64,000 bases of DNA from JARBUG01 sp035628915 (GCA_035628915.1 DASPIW010000033.1:1-64000), one strand, 5' to 3'. Shown: positions 44,061-52,468, numbered from the stretch's first letter. Program-made: numbers and translations. The notes: a model not told the origin generated them from the sequence alone.

Positions 44061-45893
44061 TTACCGGAGCAGCGACAGGACGGCCTGGTTCTTCTGGTTG
44101 GCCTGAGCCAGCATAGCCGTGCCGGACTGCATCAGAATCTGCTGCTTCGTGAACTGGGTCATCTCGAGCGCCATGTCCACGTCGCGGATGCGGGACTCGG
44201 AGGCGGTCAGGTTCTCGGAAACAACTTCGAGGTTCTTGATCGTGTGATCAAGCCGGTTCTCGATGGCGCCGAGCTGCGACCGCTGGTAGGAGACCTTGCC
44301 GATGGCCGTGTCGATGGCAGCGATGGCAGCCTGGGCGCCGTCGACGGAGCTTACGTTCAGGCCGGCGAACGCACGACTGTTGGCGTACTTCACGCCGCCG
44401 GTGAACTGAGCGGTCTCGCCGGACTGGCTGTTGTTGGTGACCTGAATGGTGGCCGTCGCGGTACCCACGGGGGCCGCGTTGGCAGTGTGAACTGTTACGG
44501 TCCGGCCGTCATTTTCATCACCAATGGTGATGTCCGTGTTAGCCACGAAGGTAACAGCTGCACCGATGGCACGTCCGCTGGCGTCACGCAACTGAATCGT
44601 GTCGGTAGCGGCGTCGACAAAGTAGACCTGATACGCGCCGTTTGCCAGTAGGTTAGAGGAGTCGACAACGCTAGTCAGCACAGCCTTGGCATCGACAACC
44701 TTGCCAGAGGAGGAACTCATGGTGATGGTGTCGGTGCTTGTTCCAGAAGTAACCAGGTTATAGCCAACAGTGACTTCCAAAGTACGGGCGGTGTTGGCAT
44801 CGCCGAGGGTAACGGTTTCGCCCGCTAAGGCGCTCACGTCAACCGCTGCACCGATGTTCGTGGCACCCGAGGCGTCGCGCAGCTGCATCTTCTGCGTAGT
44901 GCTGTCGTAGAAGACCTGATAATTGGTATCGGCCAGGCCTGCTCCGGCAGCGCCAATAGCAGCCACAGCCCTGGAGCCGCCGCCGAAATTGGTGCCGCCG
45001 CTGAAGTCGACCATGTCGATGTCGCCGGCGGTAAAGGCGTTACCGGCCAGGGCCAGCTCCACCGTCATCGTTTCACCAGTGGTAGAGTCGCCGACAGCAG
45101 TTGTTGCACCCAAGGCGAGGGCGGTGGTGTTCACAGCGGCGCCGACCTTCGTCCACGTGGCACCGCCGTCAAAGGACTTTTCGAGTTGCAGAGACGCTGC
45201 AGTAGGAGCCACTACCCGGTACTGTTTGGTAGCGTCAATGGCGCCGCCCAGGTTCGTCACATCGCCGGCAGCGGTGCTAATGGAGCCGCCGGCAACGTAG
45301 CTACCACCGCTCGCCCGGGCAGCCATCGCCATGGCGCCATTATCCACGTTGCCAATCAGGACGTCGCGGCTGATGCCGAGGGACTTGGCATCCATCGCAC
45401 CGATGCTGAAGTTGACCGTCTGGCCGCCGTTCGGGCCAATCTGCAGGTTCACGCTGGCGATGTTGCCATCCTGCAGCGAGCCGTCGATCAGGTCCTTGCT
45501 GTTGAACTGGGTCGCGTTAGTGATCCGGGTGACTTCCTTGGCCAGGTTGTCCATTTCGGTCTGGATCTGCTTGCGGTCCTCGGGCTGCAGGGTGCCGTTG
45601 GCGGCCTGCACGGCGAGTTCACGCATGCGGTGCAGCATGGTGTGCACTTCGTTCAGGGAGCCTTCAGCGGTCTGCAGGAGCGAGATGCCGTCCTGGGCGT
45701 TCTTGACTGCTTGGTTCAGACCTTTGATCTGAGCCCGCATGTTCTCCGAGATGGCCAGACCCGCCACATCGTCGCCGGCCCGGTTAATCCGGTAGCCTGA
45801 CGACAAGCGCTCCAGGTTCTTGGACATCAGGCTGTCCGTGCCAGTCAGGTTGCGCCACGCATTCAGAGAGCTGACGTTCGTGTTAATCCGCAT
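44061..45893 (-). CDS. hag: Flagellin 2 (middle copy)
   Basis: 610 aa, the longest of the three. D0/D1 ends match flagellins 1 and 3 almost residue for residue, while DNA differs mainly at silent sites. The variable domain (about residues 190-495) keeps the three-module plan but has inserts in module A (YRVVAPTAASLQLEKSFDGG, then a GG-rich spacer FSGGTNFGGGSRAVAAIG). Only 95 bp separate it from flagellin 3, with no promoter motif, so it is likely cotranscribed with flagellin 3. It keeps its own SD and leader hairpin, so translation can still be controlled separately. Confidence 0.95.
   Translation of the reverse strand: MRINTNVSSLNAWRNLTGTDSLMSKNLERLSSGYRINRAGDDVAGLAISENMRAQIKGLNQAVKNAQDGISLLQTAEGSLNEVHTMLHRMRELAVQAANGTLQPEDRKQIQTEMDNLAKEVTRITNATQFNSKDLIDGSLQDGNIASVNLQIGPNGGQTVNFSIGAMDAKSLGISRDVLIGNVDNGAMAMAARASGGSYVAGGSISTAAGDVTNLGGAIDATKQYRVVAPTAASLQLEKSFDGGATWTKVGAAVNTTALALGATTAVGDSTTGETMTVELALAGNAFTAGDIDMVDFSGGTNFGGGSRAVAAIGAAGAGLADTNYQVFYDSTTQKMQLRDASGATNIGAAVDVSALAGETVTLGDANTARTLEVTVGYNLVTSGTSTDTITMSSSSGKVVDAKAVLTSVVDSSNLLANGAYQVYFVDAATDTIQLRDASGRAIGAAVTFVANTDITIGDENDGRTVTVHTANAAPVGTATATIQVTNNSQSGETAQFTGGVKYANSRAFAGLNVSSVDGAQAAIAAIDTAIGKVSYQRSQLGAIENRLDHTIKNLEVVSENLTASESRIRDVDMALEMTQFTKQQILMQSGTAMLAQANQKNQAVLSLLR
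44408..45326 (-). repeat. Three-module variable domain of flagellin 2
   Basis: Modules begin YRVVAPTAASLQLEKS, YQVFYDSTTQKMQLRD and YQVYFVDAATDTIQLRD, with the shared GD..T.[RE]T turn near each end. Confidence 0.7.
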
Positions 45894-45927
45894 ACCAATA
45901 TCTCCTCCTTGAAATAAATCGGGGCCT

Positions 45928-45945
45928 CACGGCATCCTTGCCGCG
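45928..45945 (-). promoter_or_regulatory. CsrA-type leader hairpin of flagellin 2
   Basis: Same AGGA-loop hairpin as in the other two leaders. One arm base differs (CGCGGCA with TGCCGTG), which in RNA keeps the stem as a G-U wobble. This suggests selection on the fold in a leader that otherwise lacks a promoter. Confidence 0.72.
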
Positions 45946-45988
45946 GTCAAGAACTGAAGCCTCCAGCTCGCTCTGTTAAACGTGAAGC

Positions 45989-47794
45989 TTACCGGAGCAG
46001 GGAAAGGACGGCCTGGTTCTTCTGGTTGGCCTGCGCCAGCATGGCCGTGCCAGACTGCATCAGGATCTGCTGCTTCGTGAACTGGGTCATTTCCAGGGCC
46101 ATGTCCACGTCGCGGATGCGGGACTCGGAGGCAGTAAGGTTCTCGGAGACGACTTCCAGGTTCTTGATGGTGTGGTCAAGCCGGTTCTCGATGGCGCCGA
46201 GCTGGGACCGCTGGTAGGAGACCTTGCCGATGGCAGTGTCTATGGCCGCGATAGCAGCCTGGGCGCCGTCGACGGAGCTGACGTTCAGGCCGGCGAAGGC
46301 ACGGCTGTTGGCGTACTTTACGCCGCCGGTGAACTGGGCGGTCTCGCCGGACTGGCCGTTGTTGGTGACCTCGATTCTGCCGCTGAGATTCACCGTACCA
46401 AGAGCCGCAGCGGTAGAGTTCGCCAGGTGGACGGTCACCGTCCGGCCATCTTTGTCGTCACCGAGAGTAACCGTACCGTTCTGAACCCAGCCCACGGCCT
46501 GGCCGATGGCCCGGCCGGTAGCGTCCTGCAACTGGACGGTGTCATTCGTGGCGTCAAAGAAGACCCGATAGCCGCCGTCGGCCAGCAGATTGTTGGCGTC
46601 AGCAACCTCCTGCAGGATACCTCCATCGACCACGGTCTTGCCGGAGGAAGAGCTCATGACGATGGTATCGGTGGCCGTGCCGGCGGCAACCAGGGTGTCG
46701 GCCACGGTGATTTCCAGGGTCCGGGCCGTGTTTGCATCGCCGAGTGTGACCGTCTTGCCCGCCAGTGCGCTAACGTCGACGGCAGCGCCGATGTTGGTGG
46801 TACCCGCGGCGTCACGGAGCTGCATTTTCTGCGTGGTGCTGTCATAGAAGACCTGGTACTTTCCGTCAGCCAGGCCGGCGCCGGCTGTACCCACGCTGGA
46901 TACGGAGTTGGAGAAGCCCCCGGTGAAGTCCAGATAGTTGGTGCCGCCGGTGAAACTTCCCTCGTCTTCTAAGGTCGAGAGAGTGATTGTCTCACCCGTA
47001 GTCGAGTCGCCAATCATGACTGCACCAGCAGTTGCCGGAGCGTTTACCGCACTGCCCACGTCAAGCCAGGTGGTGCCGGCATCATCCGAACTCTGGAGCA
47101 GGACTGTGTCGGTAGCAGCGTTGGTGGTTACAACCCGATAGAGCTTGCTTCCATCAATCCCATGCCCCGACAACACAACAGGCGCTGTATCATCGATATC
47201 GGTTCCTCCACCGACCCGAACCTCCATGGTCAAGGGGCCGTTGTCCACGCTACCGGCCAGCACGTCGCGGCTGATGCCCAGGGACTTGGCATCCATCGCA
47301 CCAATGCTGAAGTTGACGGTCTGACCGCCATTCGGACCGATCTGCAGGTTCACGCTGGCGATGTTACCGTCCTGCAGCGAGCCGTCGATCAGGTCCTTGC
47401 TGTTGAACTGGGTCGCGTTGGTGATCCGGGTGACTTCCTTGGCCAGGTTGTCCATTTCGGTCTGGATCTGCTTGCGGTCCTCGGGCTGCAGGGTGCCGTT
47501 GGCGGCCTGGACGGCGAGTTCACGCATGCGGTGCAGCATGGTGTGCACTTCGTTCAGGGAGCCTTCTGCCGTCTGCAAAAGCGAGATGCCGTCCTGGGCG
47601 TTCTTGACCGCCTGGTTCAGACCTTTGATCTGAGCCCGCATGTTCTCCGAAATGGCCAGACCGGCTACATCATCGCCGGCCCGGTTGATCCGGTAGCCGG
47701 AAGACAGGCGCTCCAGGTTCTTTGACATGAGGCTGTCGGTGCCGGTCAGGTTGCGCCATGCATTCAGGGAGCTAACGTTCGTGTTGATCCGCAT
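45989..47794 (-). CDS. hag: Flagellin 3 (copy next to csrA)
   Basis: 601 aa, same plan: conserved D0/D1 from MRINTNVSSLNAWRN, three-module variable domain at about residues 190-485, conserved C-terminal helix ending QANQKNQAVLSLLR. Module A is the most diverged (YRVVTTNAATDTVLLQSSDD). This is the flagellin in the position of Bacillus hag, directly after csrA. Two sigma-28 promoters and a leader hairpin precede it. A short 3' gap leads straight into flagellin 2. Confidence 0.96.
   Translation of the reverse strand: MRINTNVSSLNAWRNLTGTDSLMSKNLERLSSGYRINRAGDDVAGLAISENMRAQIKGLNQAVKNAQDGISLLQTAEGSLNEVHTMLHRMRELAVQAANGTLQPEDRKQIQTEMDNLAKEVTRITNATQFNSKDLIDGSLQDGNIASVNLQIGPNGGQTVNFSIGAMDAKSLGISRDVLAGSVDNGPLTMEVRVGGGTDIDDTAPVVLSGHGIDGSKLYRVVTTNAATDTVLLQSSDDAGTTWLDVGSAVNAPATAGAVMIGDSTTGETITLSTLEDEGSFTGGTNYLDFTGGFSNSVSSVGTAGAGLADGKYQVFYDSTTQKMQLRDAAGTTNIGAAVDVSALAGKTVTLGDANTARTLEITVADTLVAAGTATDTIVMSSSSGKTVVDGGILQEVADANNLLADGGYRVFFDATNDTVQLQDATGRAIGQAVGWVQNGTVTLGDDKDGRTVTVHLANSTAAALGTVNLSGRIEVTNNGQSGETAQFTGGVKYANSRAFAGLNVSSVDGAQAAIAAIDTAIGKVSYQRSQLGAIENRLDHTIKNLEVVSENLTASESRIRDVDMALEMTQFTKQQILMQSGTAMLAQANQKNQAVLSLLR
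46339..47227 (-). repeat. Three-module variable domain of flagellin 3
   Basis: Modules begin YRVVTTNAATDTVLLQSS, YQVFYDSTTQKMQLRD and YRVFFDATNDTVQLQD. Module B is nearly the same as in flagellins 1 and 2. Confidence 0.7.
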
Positions 47795-47827
47795 GCCGAT
47801 ATCTCCTCCTTGACATCATCTTGGTGG

Positions 47828-47845
47828 CACGGCATCCTTGCCGTG
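47828..47845 (-). promoter_or_regulatory. CsrA-type leader hairpin of flagellin 3
   Basis: CACGGCA/TGCCGTG stem with an AGGA loop, 33 nt upstream of the start and next to AAGGAGGAGATAT. Same layout as the other flagellin leaders. Confidence 0.75.
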
Positions 47846-47873
47846 GTTTGGGAGCAAAACCCCTACGGTCTAC

Positions 47874-47900
47874 TTATCGTTGCAGGCAGATCTTGGATTA
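47874..47900 (-). promoter_or_regulatory. Sigma-28 promoter, proximal, flagellin 3
   Basis: TAAT-15 bp-AACGATAA with the same spacer as the proximal flagellin 1 promoter. Confidence 0.65.
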
Positions 47901-48033
47901 AGATTCGCCTACCGTAAAATCGCAGACCAGGTGCGTTCTTGCCCGATTATCACCACCTTAATCGTGTTTTCTCCACAACGCGCGTTATTTTGTCAATCAC
48001 GCCATTACGGGTTCGTTATTCTCCTACTTCTGT

Positions 48034-48060
48034 ATATCGGTCACCCATTCATTATGTTTA
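48034..48060 (-). promoter_or_regulatory. Sigma-28 promoter, distal, flagellin 3
   Basis: TAAA-15 bp-ACCGATAT, the counterpart of the distal flagellin 1 promoter. Between the distal and proximal elements a GTGATAATCGG block is also shared by the two flagellin upstream regions; its role is unknown. Confidence 0.68.
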
Positions 48061-48083
48061 AGGTAATTGCACGACAATAACAA

Positions 48084-48105
48084 AACCGCCCTCGAAAGGG
48101 CGGTT
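48084..48105 (-). terminator. Terminator of csrA
   Basis: AACCGCCCT pairs with AGGGCGGTT around CGAA, followed on the minus strand by TTGTTATTG, 12 bp past the stop. Flagellin 3 therefore depends on its own promoters. Confidence 0.82.
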
Positions 48106-48117
48106 ACTTGACACTGT

Positions 48118-48405
48118 TCATTTGGATTTGGTCGTCCCGGAATCCGGTTCCTTGACCTTGGAGCGGGACGCCTTGGCGGCCGCCAGCAGGTCGCTGGGAA
48201 TGGCAGCGGCTACCTGTGCCGACTGCCGGTTTGAGGCCACCACTTCGTCATGGACTTCTTTGCGCAGGACCGTAATGTGCTTCGGCGCCGATATTCCCAG
48301 CCGCACCACGGCCTGGTCGCCCGAGCCCCTGACCTGAACGATTCTGATCTCGATATCATCACCGATCAGAATCGTCTCATCCAACCGTCGGGTCAGGACT
48401 AACAT
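48118..48405 (-). CDS. csrA: Carbon storage/translation regulator CsrA
   Basis: 95 aa. Begins MLVLTRRLDETILIGDDIEIRIV with the RNA-contact strand-1 L-T-R and the VRLGISAPKHITVLRKEV core. A C-terminal extension of about 25 residues is Lys/Ala/Ser-rich and longer than in Bacillus CsrA (74 aa). CsrA dimers bind GGA motifs in flagellin leaders and stop translation; FliW relieves this when flagellin is low in the cytoplasm. 24 bp downstream of fliW. Confidence 0.97.
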   Translation of the reverse strand: MLVLTRRLDETILIGDDIEIRIVQVRGSGDQAVVRLGISAPKHITVLRKEVHDEVVASNRQSAQVAAAIPSDLLAAAKASRSKVKEPDSGTTKSK

Positions 48406-48429
48406 CGGAGGGCCTCCTCCCGGACGTTT

Positions 48430-48843
48430 CTAGGCTGGAAACAGACTGTGGCGAGTTGTGTAGCGGTCATCCGGCAGGATGATCTGCCGGGCCTTGCGCG
48501 TATGCGGGTTAAAGGCCAGGGGAGCCTTCAGGTTTGCGGTCGATTCCTTGAACTTCTCCGGGACATTTGCGATGCACATCACCAGAATTTCTTCCGGCTT
48601 GTCGGCGCCCAGGTCATGAGCGTCACTCTCGGGAATGTCAGGTGCATAGTCCGGGAAAAACGCGAATGGGTAGACCAGGGTAAAGCCCAGGTCCGGCTGA
48701 TCCAGGGCCAGCATGAGCTTAAAAATATCGCCGCCGCCGGGAATGTCGGTCACTACATAGCGTTTCACATCGGGGAAACCATACAGGCCCGGGGAGAACT
48801 CAAACGCCTTCTCCTCCACCGAAGAGCCGGCCGCCTCTCCCAT
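48430..48843 (-). CDS. fliW: Flagellar assembly factor FliW
   Basis: 137 aa. FEFSPGLYGFPDVKRYVV, MLALDQPDLGFTLVYPFAFFPDY and APLAFNPHTRKARQIILPDDRY are the FliW pattern (the last corresponds to the N-x5-A-Q-I/V-VL segment). FliW binds either flagellin or CsrA, closing a homeostatic loop. Operon with flgK, flgL and csrA. Confidence 0.95.
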   Translation of the reverse strand: MGEAAGSSVEEKAFEFSPGLYGFPDVKRYVVTDIPGGGDIFKLMLALDQPDLGFTLVYPFAFFPDYAPDIPESDAHDLGADKPEEILVMCIANVPEKFKESTANLKAPLAFNPHTRKARQIILPDDRYTTRHSLFPA

Positions 48844-48860
48844 CGATGAACCCCTCCAGA

Positions 48861-49958
48861 CTACCTTAAGAAGTCAGCCAGGGACTGCGGGAGAATCCGC
48901 CCCCCCACCTGCAGCGCCGCGCGGTACGTAGTTTCAGCGCTTGAAAGTTCCATGAGTGCTTTCGCCATGTCCACGCCTTGCGCCTGCTGGAGTGCTTCCT
49001 CAAGTTGCACTTCTGTGTCTTGAATGCGCGTTTCCAACCCCTCAATGCGCATCTGGCGGGCGCCCATTTCCGACCGAAGGGAAACTACATGCTGCCTCGC
49101 CTTGTCCAGTTTGGCCAGGACGGATGTGATCCTATTCTGCAGGCCGGCGTCTGGCTGGGGCATGAGCTTGGAGTTCGCAGTGGGCGAGTCGATGCCCGGG
49201 ACCCCATCGACATCTTCATCGATATACAGATCGCCGTTTGCGTCCGCATCGACGATGCCATCACCGTTGGTGTCGGTGTCAATCTGGCCGTCGTTGTCTG
49301 CATCCTGCGGAACGGGCGTCTTCAGGGCCGTCTTCAGTTCCCAGAGGGCCCGCACCACGTTGTCAGGGTCCGCATCGTTCAACAGCATACTGCCCGGGAT
49401 ATTCACATCCAGGGTTACCCTGGGCCCCAGTTCCCGCTGCATGACCCCCGAATCACCGTTGTAGGTGACCTGACCGGTCACATCGTCAAGGGTGAAGGCG
49501 TCAAGCCTGTCCCCGGTGACAGGGTCGGTCTGCTGTTGCGTCTGGAAGCCCCCGAAAAGGAAGCCGTTGGGCTCCTTCTCGTTCAGGGCGTTCATCAAAT
49601 CGGTCAGCAGATTCTCCGCTGCAGGAGCCAGTGACTTGCGGGTTTCGTCGCTGACGGTGCCGTTGGAGGCGTCCAGGGCCAGGTCCTTCGCCTGTACCAG
49701 AATGTCCGCCAGGTCGCCAAGCTTGGCCTCGGTGGCGTAGACCCAGCTCTTGGCATCGCTCAGATTGGATCGCCATTGCTTCAGTGACTGGGTTTTGTGC
49801 TGAATGCGCATTACTTCGGTGCCGGCCGTGACGTCTTCGGAGACGCGCGTGATCCGGTCGCCCGAGGAGATCTGGTCGCTGAGGCTGCTCTGCCGGGCCC
49901 GCAGCTGGTTGATATTCGCCAGCATGTTGCCGGCCATCATCTGTTGAGTTACTCGCAT
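48861..49958 (-). CDS. flgL: Hook-filament junction protein FlgL with a calcium-loop insertion
   Basis: 365 aa, longer than the about 300 of typical FlgL. N-terminal RVTQQMMAGNMLANINQLRARQSSLSDQISSGDRITRVSED and C-terminal flagellin-like helices (TEVQLEEALQQAQGVDMAKALMELSSAETTYRAALQVG) are standard. At residues 219-251 there is an acidic insert with three DxDxDG-type loops. FlgL joins hook to filament together with FlgK. 13 bp downstream of flgK. Confidence 0.95.
   Translation of the reverse strand: MRVTQQMMAGNMLANINQLRARQSSLSDQISSGDRITRVSEDVTAGTEVMRIQHKTQSLKQWRSNLSDAKSWVYATEAKLGDLADILVQAKDLALDASNGTVSDETRKSLAPAAENLLTDLMNALNEKEPNGFLFGGFQTQQQTDPVTGDRLDAFTLDDVTGQVTYNGDSGVMQRELGPRVTLDVNIPGSMLLNDADPDNVVRALWELKTALKTPVPQDADNDGQIDTDTNGDGIVDADANGDLYIDEDVDGVPGIDSPTANSKLMPQPDAGLQNRITSVLAKLDKARQHVVSLRSEMGARQMRIEGLETRIQDTEVQLEEALQQAQGVDMAKALMELSSAETTYRAALQVGGRILPQSLADFLR
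49206..49304 (-). repeat. Calcium-binding-type loops inserted in FlgL
   Basis: Three units with about 10-residue spacing: DADNDGQID, DTNGDGIVD and DANGDLYID, then a final DEDVDG. They resemble EF-hand/dockerin or thrombospondin type-3 loops. They sit in the external middle region of FlgL, not in the conserved export or packing helices. Confidence 0.8.
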
Positions 49959-49971
49959 CGGCAGCTACCCC

Positions 49972-51435
49972 CTATCGACCGACCAGTCCGATCCGGTTGA
50001 CAACCACGTCAAGCATTTCGTCAAGTGTGGTCATCATCCGGGCTGCGGCGTTGTATGTCTGCTGGAACTGAATCATCTTGGTCATTTCATCGTCCAAGGA
50101 AACGCCGGAGACGGACTGCCGTTGCCTGTCTGCCTGCGTCACTTGCAGTCCGGCCGCCTCGGACTGGCGGGAGGCCTGCTGCACGTCGATTCCCAGGTGT
50201 GCCGAGATCGCCCGCAGGTATTCGCTGGCCGTAACGGTGGCAGTGCCCAACGGCTTGCCGCTCAGCAATGAAGTGTCGTCACGCAGCCGGGCAATGGTGA
50301 GAGCTCGGCCGCCATCACTGGGCGCCGGAAGAGCGGGGAGGGCTGGCACGGTGGCCGCGGCAACGATCTTGGAGTGATCTGCCTTGATCACGGGATTGAC
50401 GACGATATCCAACCAGGTGCTGCCCAGAGCCGCAGCGGTGCTGCCGGTGAACACACTGACCTGGTCTGCCGCCGGGATTCCGTTCGTATGCTCGGTGTTC
50501 ACGGCCGTTGCTACGGTGCGAACGAGATTGTCCAGATACTTCATATACTCGGGCACGATCTGATCGCGCACCTGCATAAGGCCAGCCACCTCACCGGAGG
50601 TGAACAGAGCCGGTGTGGGGGTACCGTTCCACGTCAGCGTGGTGGTGCTCTGCTGAAAGGTTCCCGCACCGGGATCCAGGTCGGGTTCGATGGCCTGCGT
50701 GGCGTTAATGGGGAATGCCAGGTTTCGGTCAACGAGCGGCAGAGAACCCAGGTAGACCGTCACACTCCCATCGTTGTGGGTGACCGTGGTGGTTCCCGCC
50801 AACCTCGCGAGACTGTCCAGGAGCCGGTCCCGCTGGTCCCTGAGTTCGTTGGCCGGCTGGCGGCCGACTTCCTGGGTCATGATCTCCTGGTTGAGGGTGG
50901 CGATCTGCTCGGCTGCCGAGTTGATCTCCTTCACTTTGATGCCAATCGATTCATCGACGTTCGTCCGTACTCCGGTCAGATCGCCGAAGATCGCCCTGGC
51001 CGTGTCGATGAAGTCTTCGGCTGCCGTAACCACCTGGGCGCGGGCCGCCGAGTCGGTCGGCCGGTTGGCCAAATTATCCCAGGCGTTGAAGAACTGGTCC
51101 AGCGCAGTCCGGAGCCCGCCTTCGGACAAGTCCCCGACGATTTCTTCCACCTGGCTCAGTTGGGTGCTGAGGGTGTCGTAGTAGCCCTGCATGCCCGTCC
51201 GGTTGCGGAAGGCCCGGTCAAGAAATTCATCGCGGTAACGCAGCACCAGCGTGTCGCTGATGCCGCGGCCGGCGGACTTGATGACGTTTGTGGGCTCGGC
51301 GGCAATGAAGGACGCCTCTTGCCGGGTGTACCCCTGGGTGGAGGCATTTGCGATGTTCTGCCCAACAATATCGAGCGCCCGGCGGGCAGCATCAAGACCG
51401 GAGCGCACAGAATAGATGCTGCCGAATGACGACAT
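49972..51435 (-). CDS. flgK: Hook-associated protein FlgK
   Basis: 487 aa. SFGSIYSVRSGLDAARRALDIVGQNIANASTQGYTRQEA is the rod/hook-type N terminus, followed by NNAWDNLANRPTDSAARAQVV-like helical D1 and, at the C terminus, VSGVSLDDEMTKMIQFQQTYNAAARMMTTLDEMLDVVVNRIG. First of the two junction proteins. About 90 bp downstream of flgN. Exported by the flagellar apparatus with FlgN. Confidence 0.96.
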   Translation of the reverse strand: MSSFGSIYSVRSGLDAARRALDIVGQNIANASTQGYTRQEASFIAAEPTNVIKSAGRGISDTLVLRYRDEFLDRAFRNRTGMQGYYDTLSTQLSQVEEIVGDLSEGGLRTALDQFFNAWDNLANRPTDSAARAQVVTAAEDFIDTARAIFGDLTGVRTNVDESIGIKVKEINSAAEQIATLNQEIMTQEVGRQPANELRDQRDRLLDSLARLAGTTTVTHNDGSVTVYLGSLPLVDRNLAFPINATQAIEPDLDPGAGTFQQSTTTLTWNGTPTPALFTSGEVAGLMQVRDQIVPEYMKYLDNLVRTVATAVNTEHTNGIPAADQVSVFTGSTAAALGSTWLDIVVNPVIKADHSKIVAAATVPALPALPAPSDGGRALTIARLRDDTSLLSGKPLGTATVTASEYLRAISAHLGIDVQQASRQSEAAGLQVTQADRQRQSVSGVSLDDEMTKMIQFQQTYNAAARMMTTLDEMLDVVVNRIGLVGR

Positions 51436-51524
51436 TCGTCTTCCTCCCTCGTTTCGTCAGGCTCGAACCGTTTCCGTCGGCCAGGAGTTACGGACGGAAA
51501 CGGTCCGACCCTTCCTTCAACTCC

Positions 51525-52031
51525 TCACACCCGGTTATCCAGCCGCCGCAGTTTGGCGTCACGCTGATCGCGATACCCCTGCGGGGAATATACCTGCGCC
51601 GTTGCAGGGCCCCGGGCGCCCAGCAGCTGCAGCGAAAAATCGACGTAAGCCATCGCCTGCTGCACGAGTTCGGTATTGAGTTGGTTGACTTCCATCAGCC
51701 GCTTCGCCGTCTGCCCGTATGTCTCGGCCACGTTCTGGCAGCGGGGGGCCAACTCAGAGGGAACGTCAGCGACGAGGCGCTCCAGAGTCAACTGCCCGGG
51801 ATGAATCCGCATCTCCGCAGCAATTTCGGCCTGGAGCCGCAGGCGCCGCTCCTCCAGCTTGCCCATCTGCCAAATCAGGGCTTGCTCGCCCCGCAGCAGG
51901 ATATCCAGTTCGTCGAGGTTGCCATCCACCAGCAGAAGGGACTTCTTCTGGCTGAGGGCGCTCAGGTCGCTCATGATCTTGACCTGTTCCTCCATGGCGG
52001 CAAGCAGTAGATTGAGCCGTTGCGGGTCCAT
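51525..52031 (-). CDS. flgN: FlgN-like flagellar export chaperone
   Basis: 168 aa from ATG at 52031 (AAAGGGGG site); an open frame to 52091 precedes it but lacks a ribosome site. Helical throughout: LLAAMEEQVKIMSDLSALSQKKSLLLVDGNLDELDILLRGEQALIWQMGKLEERR is the FlgN pattern (long helix, short break, L..L...E..L). FlgN escorts FlgK and FlgL. In the standard place between flgM and flgK. Confidence 0.9.
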   Translation of the reverse strand: MDPQRLNLLLAAMEEQVKIMSDLSALSQKKSLLLVDGNLDELDILLRGEQALIWQMGKLEERRLRLQAEIAAEMRIHPGQLTLERLVADVPSELAPRCQNVAETYGQTAKRLMEVNQLNTELVQQAMAYVDFSLQLLGARGPATAQVYSPQGYRDQRDAKLRRLDNRV

Positions 52032-52116
52032 TGCGTTTCCCCCTTTACCGAAAAAAGGGCATGAGAAAGACGGCGGGTCCAGGGGGACCATCGCCGCCTC
52101 CCGCTGTTTCGGCTTG

Positions 52117-52407
52117 CTATATCAGTTCGTCGAAGACCCGGGCTTTCAGCATCTTCTCAGCGATCTGCCGTGCGTCGGGCCGGTAGGTGCCGGCCTCGAT
52201 TTGCCGCCGCAGCTCTTCAATGCGCTGCTGCCGAACCTCGGGCGCCTGGGCAACTTTGTCCTTGAGCGCCAACACCTGCTGCGCCTCGGCAGACAGGACG
52301 ACGCCGTCACCTTTGCTGGTCCGGGCGGTTTGTTTCGCGCCGGTGACCCGCCGGGCGCCCGACTGCTGGTAAACGCCCATGGGCCCCGTCACGTTATTGA
52401 TCTTCAT
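52117..52407 (-). CDS. flgM: Anti-sigma-28 factor FlgM
   Basis: 96 aa. Starts MKINNVTGPMGVYQQSG; the C-terminal sigma-binding half reads VVLSAEAQQVLALKDKVAQAPEVRQQRIEELRRQIEAGTYRPDARQIAEKMLK, a clear FlgM match. It holds sigma-28 until the hook is complete, then is exported. A sigma-28 promoter lies directly upstream, giving feedback. Confidence 0.95.
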   Translation of the reverse strand: MKINNVTGPMGVYQQSGARRVTGAKQTARTSKGDGVVLSAEAQQVLALKDKVAQAPEVRQQRIEELRRQIEAGTYRPDARQIAEKMLKARVFDELI

Positions 52408-52468
52408 ACCAGAACCCCCCTCGATCGGGTCACTTCATTCGGAGAGTGACCTGATCCGTTCACCTTAA

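Noticed and set aside
41909..47794. CRISPR array or phase-variation cassette in the flagellin region
   Set aside because: The repeats are coding, long and diverged; no short regular spacers, recombinase gene or invertible boundary was seen.
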